Assembly (NCBI GenBank): GCA_021904315.1
Contig: CM038911.1
Location: 3,531,780-3,595,779 of the forward strand
DNA from: Sphagnum magellanicum
Lineage: Eukaryota > Streptophyta > Sphagnopsida > Sphagnales > Sphagnaceae
Direction: 5' to 3'
Length of the DNA: 64,000 nucleotides
Part shown: positions 60,331-64,000 of the stretch, piece after piece
How the letters are laid out: each line of letters begins with the position of its first letter
Position numbering within the stretch: the stretch's first letter is position 1
Notes under the pieces: generated by a model
The model's input: the letters and a program-made list of their open reading frames with translations, nothing else
Told to the model about the DNA's origin: nothing
Databases searched by the model: none
Translations under genes and position numbers: made by a program

Positions 60331-62121
60331 ATGAAATTTCTAGAGAATTTCCCTAGTTTTGTTGATTCCCATCATGGTCATGTTATTTCTGCTAACCTTA
60401 ATATCCTTTCAAGGCCCAACCTAATTGAACTCTTTTCTAGAGGCACTAAGTTCAGAAGTGGCTTCTTGTCTATGTTGTCTATTGAAAAAGCTATTGATAA
60501 AGGTCTTAAGAAGTTTGTCAACAAGCAAGAAGAGCTTCTGGGCGTTCAAGGGATATTAAGTGAATGGAAAGCCAAAGTTCTTTTGTTTGTACAGAAGAGG
60601 ACTTGTGCTTCCTTCGTGGTTCAAACCTCTTTTGATTCTTCTCTGTCTATTCCTTTTGGAGATCTGGATCACCTAAAGATTTTTCAACAGTCCTTTGTCA
60701 TTACTTACATGGATAAATGTTGTAACAACATTGTGTTTGTTTGTAAAAAGTTTTATGTTTCTTCTGTCTTCTCTGAGCTTAATTATCCTGTTGGTGCATA
60801 TGTGGTCTCCAATCTTGCCCAATCTGATATTCTGAAATTTCATCTCTCTTTTAATAAGGCTCATAATTTTAAAGGTGTTAAGTGTGGCCCTCATCTCCAG
60901 TTTCTTTGTGCAGTTTGGAAGTTTCATAAAAATCCAATTCAACCTAGATTTATCTGTGTAGCCAACTCTAGTTCTCTGATTGATGTTTCTAAGTGATGGT
61001 GTTCTTTCTTCAAAGCTATGTTTCCTACGGTTAATGACCTTTAGGTGTCTAAACTCAAAAAAACAAACATTCCTTGTGATAATAGTTGGATTCTCAATGA
61101 CTCTATAGGAGTGGTGGAGGTAATAAATAATCTTAATCGTTCGAGATCTGAAATTGATAAAGCTTTCCCACTTCTATTGCAATCTTTTGACTTCTCAACT
61201 CTATACACTAAAATTGACTTAGTGGATCTACAAGCTCGTATGAGAGTTCTGATAAATAAAGTGTTTAATCGAATGCTAAAGCTCCATCGTTTTAAGTTTT
61301 TGTTAGTTCAAAAAATAGCTTTGAACTTTAGGTTTTTGTGGTTGAAAAATAAAGCAAAGATCAATTTGTTTGAAAATCCTCATAGCTTCAAAGTTGCAGA
61401 GGCTTCAAATTTAATCTCTTGGCTAGATTTCTTATTAAACAATTTGTTTCTTTGTTTTGGTTAGGGTGCTTATAAGGAATGCATTGGTATCCCCATGGGT
61501 ACAAATTGTGTAGTCTATTTGGCAAATTTCTATCTCTTCACTTATGAGTTTGATTTTGTTAAGCATCTCTTGAAGAGTAACACATGTCTTGTTGTGCTTC
61601 ATAGTTTGTCCTTAGTTCGTAGGTTTGTGGATGATCTTTTTGTTCCTGATTTTCCAAATTTTGAGAACTTCATGTACCTTAACCAAGACTCTTTTGGTAA
61701 CAGTATATACCCAAAAACCTCTTGCAAGTTGAATTGTACATCTAAAGGCTTCTCTTGTAATTTCTTGGATTTAATTGTTAGCCAGAGTTTTCAAGGTTTA
61801 TCTTGTGACATTTTTGACAAACGTTCTCAACTAGAGTATGCAAGTATTGAAGTGATTAAAATGCCTCATGTTCATTCTAATATCTCAATGACTGCGAAGC
61901 TGGGGGTTATCAATAGTCAATTTTACAAATTCTTAAGACTTTGTAGTTGTAAGAAGGTTTTTGTCTTCTAGATGATTAATCTTATTGTCTTTCTAAATGC
62001 AAAAGGCTACCCTTTTAAAGTTGTTCTAAAGAGAACTAGAAGGTTGGTTCTTAAAGAAAAATTCATGTTTGGAATTTCTGCTTTTGGCATTTTCAGAATG
62101 ATTTTGCTTCGGGTCATGTAA
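60331..62121 (+). mobile_element. Penelope-like reverse transcriptase, one frame with four stops
   Basis: A single plus frame of 597 codons runs from ATG 60331 to TAA 62119-62121. It is broken only by TGA 60994-60996, TAG 61042-61044, TAG 61462-61464 and TAG 61969-61971; no frameshift is needed. Motifs in order: GHVISANLNIL and SRGTKFRSGF (N-terminal region); a YMDKCCNNIVFVCK block; WKFHKNPIQPRFICVANSSS (196-215); motif A SFDFSTLYT (catalytic Asp 287); motif B GIPMGTNC (386-393); motif C RRFVDDLFV (Asp 434, 435); a LDL/DKR tail; and a basic C-terminus with FGISAFGIFRMI. This order and these signatures are those of Penelope-like elements rather than LTR or LINE RTs. All catalytic Asp residues remain. 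No GIY-YIG endonuclease was found on either side. Each stop is one transition from CGA or CAG. Confidence 0.85.
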
Positions 62122-62400
62122 GTGGGGAGCTTCCTATAATAAGCCCACTTGTTTTTAGTCTTTCCTTGTTCTTTCCCCTTTCTGTCTTTCTTTGTTTCTT
62201 TGGTTAGCCTTTGTTGTGGGGTTTGTTGTTAGCTAGTAGTATGGCTGAATCTTCCCATTGCTTTCGGAATTGCATCAAAAACTCATTTCACAAGAGTATT
62301 TCATGAGTGACCTTCACAAGGTATAACCTCACTCATTATGTCATTTCTATTATGTTGTGGGTGGAATTGATGACACAATTTTGTGAGCAAGGCTTCAACT
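62122..62400. other. Spacer between the RT and the CACTA transposase
   Basis: About 280 bp with TTTCTTTG-rich text and nothing recognisable. Confidence 0.5.
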
Positions 62401-64000
62401 TTGCAATTATGGAATCCAAGGAGAGCTCAGGCCATGAAGGGCAACAACATAGAGTTAAATGAAAACGACAAAAAAGAGCCTTGTGTCCTTGTGCAGGTTG
62501 CAAAGGGTTACATCTTCGTAATGAAAGTATCATCTGCAACCACATGATCAAATGGGGACCATCAATTGTAATTGATGATGTAAGTTTAATCTAACATTTG
62601 TTTTAAATTAAGCAATGAAATCTGATTGTGTGCAAGGGTGAAAAATGGCAATGTTCTAAGCTTGGATAGGTTTATAATGTAGGATTTTTTACAAGATACA
62701 CCTGCAAGCCATGATAGTCCACCATCACCTTGTGAGGGTATTTCACCAACAATGCACACTAGCACTGATGACATAGATCATACACACAAGGAAGAAAAAG
62801 AGTATGCAGAGGTGATTGAAGATTTCCTTCATTTGCCACAAGGGGATGATGAAGACAATCCAATTAAAAGATTGGCATAGACAAAATTGTACACTAACAA
62901 TGATATCAACACCCTATCAACACTACTTTTGCTACTCAATTGCAAGCCAAATATGGTTGGAGTGACACAAGCATCGATGTTCTACTCAAGTGAGTGACAA
63001 GTTGAAATTTGTGAACCAAAGTTGCATCATTCTTATTGAAGATGCCTTCTAACTCCTTTATTGCATGACTGGGCTTCTTTGTGTGCAGGCTATTAAAGGA
63101 TAAGATGTTACCTCCTAGAAACACCCTCCCTGGGTCCTACAAAGATGCAAAAAAGATTTTGATAATTGTTGGGTTGCCATGTGAGTTCATCCACTCCTGC
63201 AAGAATGATCGTGTTTTGTTTAAGGGCAAGGTAGAAAAATTGGTGCATTGTCCGAAATGTGGGGAACCTCGATTTAGGCAAGATCTTCAAAGAGCTAACA
63301 CACCCCAGAAGGTAAACATAAATTATCCAGGCATCAAAGCTTGGAATTTGATGTCAATCTAGGCTCATAGTTCTATTTCTTCTATCAAGCTAAGCAATTT
63401 GTATGTTGCAATTCCTTGAAGTCTTATCCATTTTGGCAAAATCCAGCTTTAAGCCATTTAACTTTGTGCAATTTTTGGTGTATGTGTTAGATGATGCGCT
63501 ACATGCCTATTATACCACGGATCAAACAACTTTTCCTTACAAAGAACAAAGCCATGTTGATGGATTGGCATATTGCAAACAAGAGTGAGGATGGAGTGAT
63601 GAGAGGTCTTGTTGATTCAAAAATTTGGCAAATTGTGGAGGATTGATGGCCACAATTTAAAGAGGAGCCTAGGCATTTGAGGCTAGGTCTAGCAATAGAT
63701 GGAATCAACCCATATTCTTTACAACAATCAAAATATTCAGTGTGGCCAGTTGGGTGTTAAATTACAATTTACTACTTCATTTGACAATGAGCAATGCATT
63801 TATGTGGCTTGCACTTATAATCCCTGGGAGAAGGCAGGTTCATAACATGGATATCTATTTACAACCGCTTATTGATGAGATGCAACTTTTATGGACACAA
63901 GGAGTTCAAGTGACTAATGTTTCAGAACCTACTACTCACCAATTAGTGATTGTGAATGTTATTTTATTATGGACAATTCATGACTACCCTGGGCTTGGGG
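62400..64000 (+). mobile_element. CACTA (EnSpm) Tnp2-type transposase, decayed and cut by the window edge
   Basis: Pieces of a Tnp2 transposase in order. A transposase-associated zinc-binding segment (LCPCAGCKGLHLRNESIICN, near 62480-62540) ends at a GTAAGT donor. A spacer is rich in acidic residues. LQAKYGWSDTSIDVLL (near 62940) ends at a GTGAGT donor, with an acceptor TTTGTGTGCAG at about 63087. LLKDKMLPPRNTLPGSYKDA, then VHCPKCGEPRF, follow. MDWHIANKSEDGVMRGLVDS carries a TGA at 63644-63646. Then come LRLGLAIDGINPYSLQQSKY and SVWPV. A frameshift near 63750 leads into LALIIPGRRQVHNMDIYLQP and ILLWTIHDYPG, open at the right edge. The DGINP and WTIHDYPG blocks belong to the catalytic core of these cut-and-paste transposases. 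Not functional as it stands. Confidence 0.88.

Noticed and set aside
1..64000. CRISPR arrays, bacterial operons, rRNA or functional tRNA genes
   Set aside because: The repeats are degenerate satellites without spacers. No rRNA was recognised, and no cloverleaf-forming tRNA was found.

Overview
The window is plant nuclear DNA. It is AT-rich and gene-poor, with split genes using GT-AG introns, and it holds plant-type genes: a class III peroxidase exon, a POLTERGEIST-type PP2C, a plastid-type SDR and a plant MSH3. It is crowded with decayed mobile DNA. A Penelope-like reverse transcriptase and an MLKL-like helical-bundle kinase family suggest a large seed-free or gymnosperm genome such as a fern, but the species cannot be named from sequence alone.

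Layout. 1-1.5 kb: AT-rich repeats. 1.6-4.9 kb: a broken copy of a kinase gene with its leader. 4.9-29 kb: a gene desert with degenerate tandem repeats, CACTA-type termini (one 987 bp non-autonomous element with target duplication), two ~1.1 kb direct repeats, a 351 bp inverted-repeat element carrying a CCHC zinc knuckle, a mitochondrial atp6 fragment, and a duplicated C-rich minisatellite behind a 36-base poly-C run. 29-34.3 kb: the intact kinase locus. Its ~3.4 kb unit duplicates the one at 1.6-4.9 kb, and its upstream region carries a repeated CGCG/ACGT cluster. 34.3-37.2 kb: a GC-rich island and two doubtful minus-strand exons. 37.9-40.8 kb: a minus-strand MSH3 copy with good splice sites but lost exons, a stop and a frameshift. 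41-47 kb: pyrimidine tracts and degenerate repeats. 47.5 kb: exon 1 of a class III peroxidase followed by a TTTTCCACA array. 49.0-51.7 kb: a minus-strand gene for a conserved plant secretory-pathway membrane protein, apparently missing one exon. 54.2-59.1 kb: a same-strand patchwork of SDR exons, PP2C exons with stops, and unrecognised conserved-looking exons. 59.3-59.9 kb: degenerate repeats. 60.3-62.1 kb: a Penelope-like reverse transcriptase in one frame with four stops and no indel. 62.4-64 kb: a decayed CACTA Tnp2 transposase running off the end.

Only the kinase at 32.57-34.28 kb reads as an intact full-length gene. Most other host-like loci are partial or broken, so the window looks like a pericentromeric or TE-rich interval where gene duplicates decay. 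The strongest leads are the plant Penelope-like element, the zinc-knuckle inverted-repeat element, and the intact/broken pair of helical-bundle kinases.
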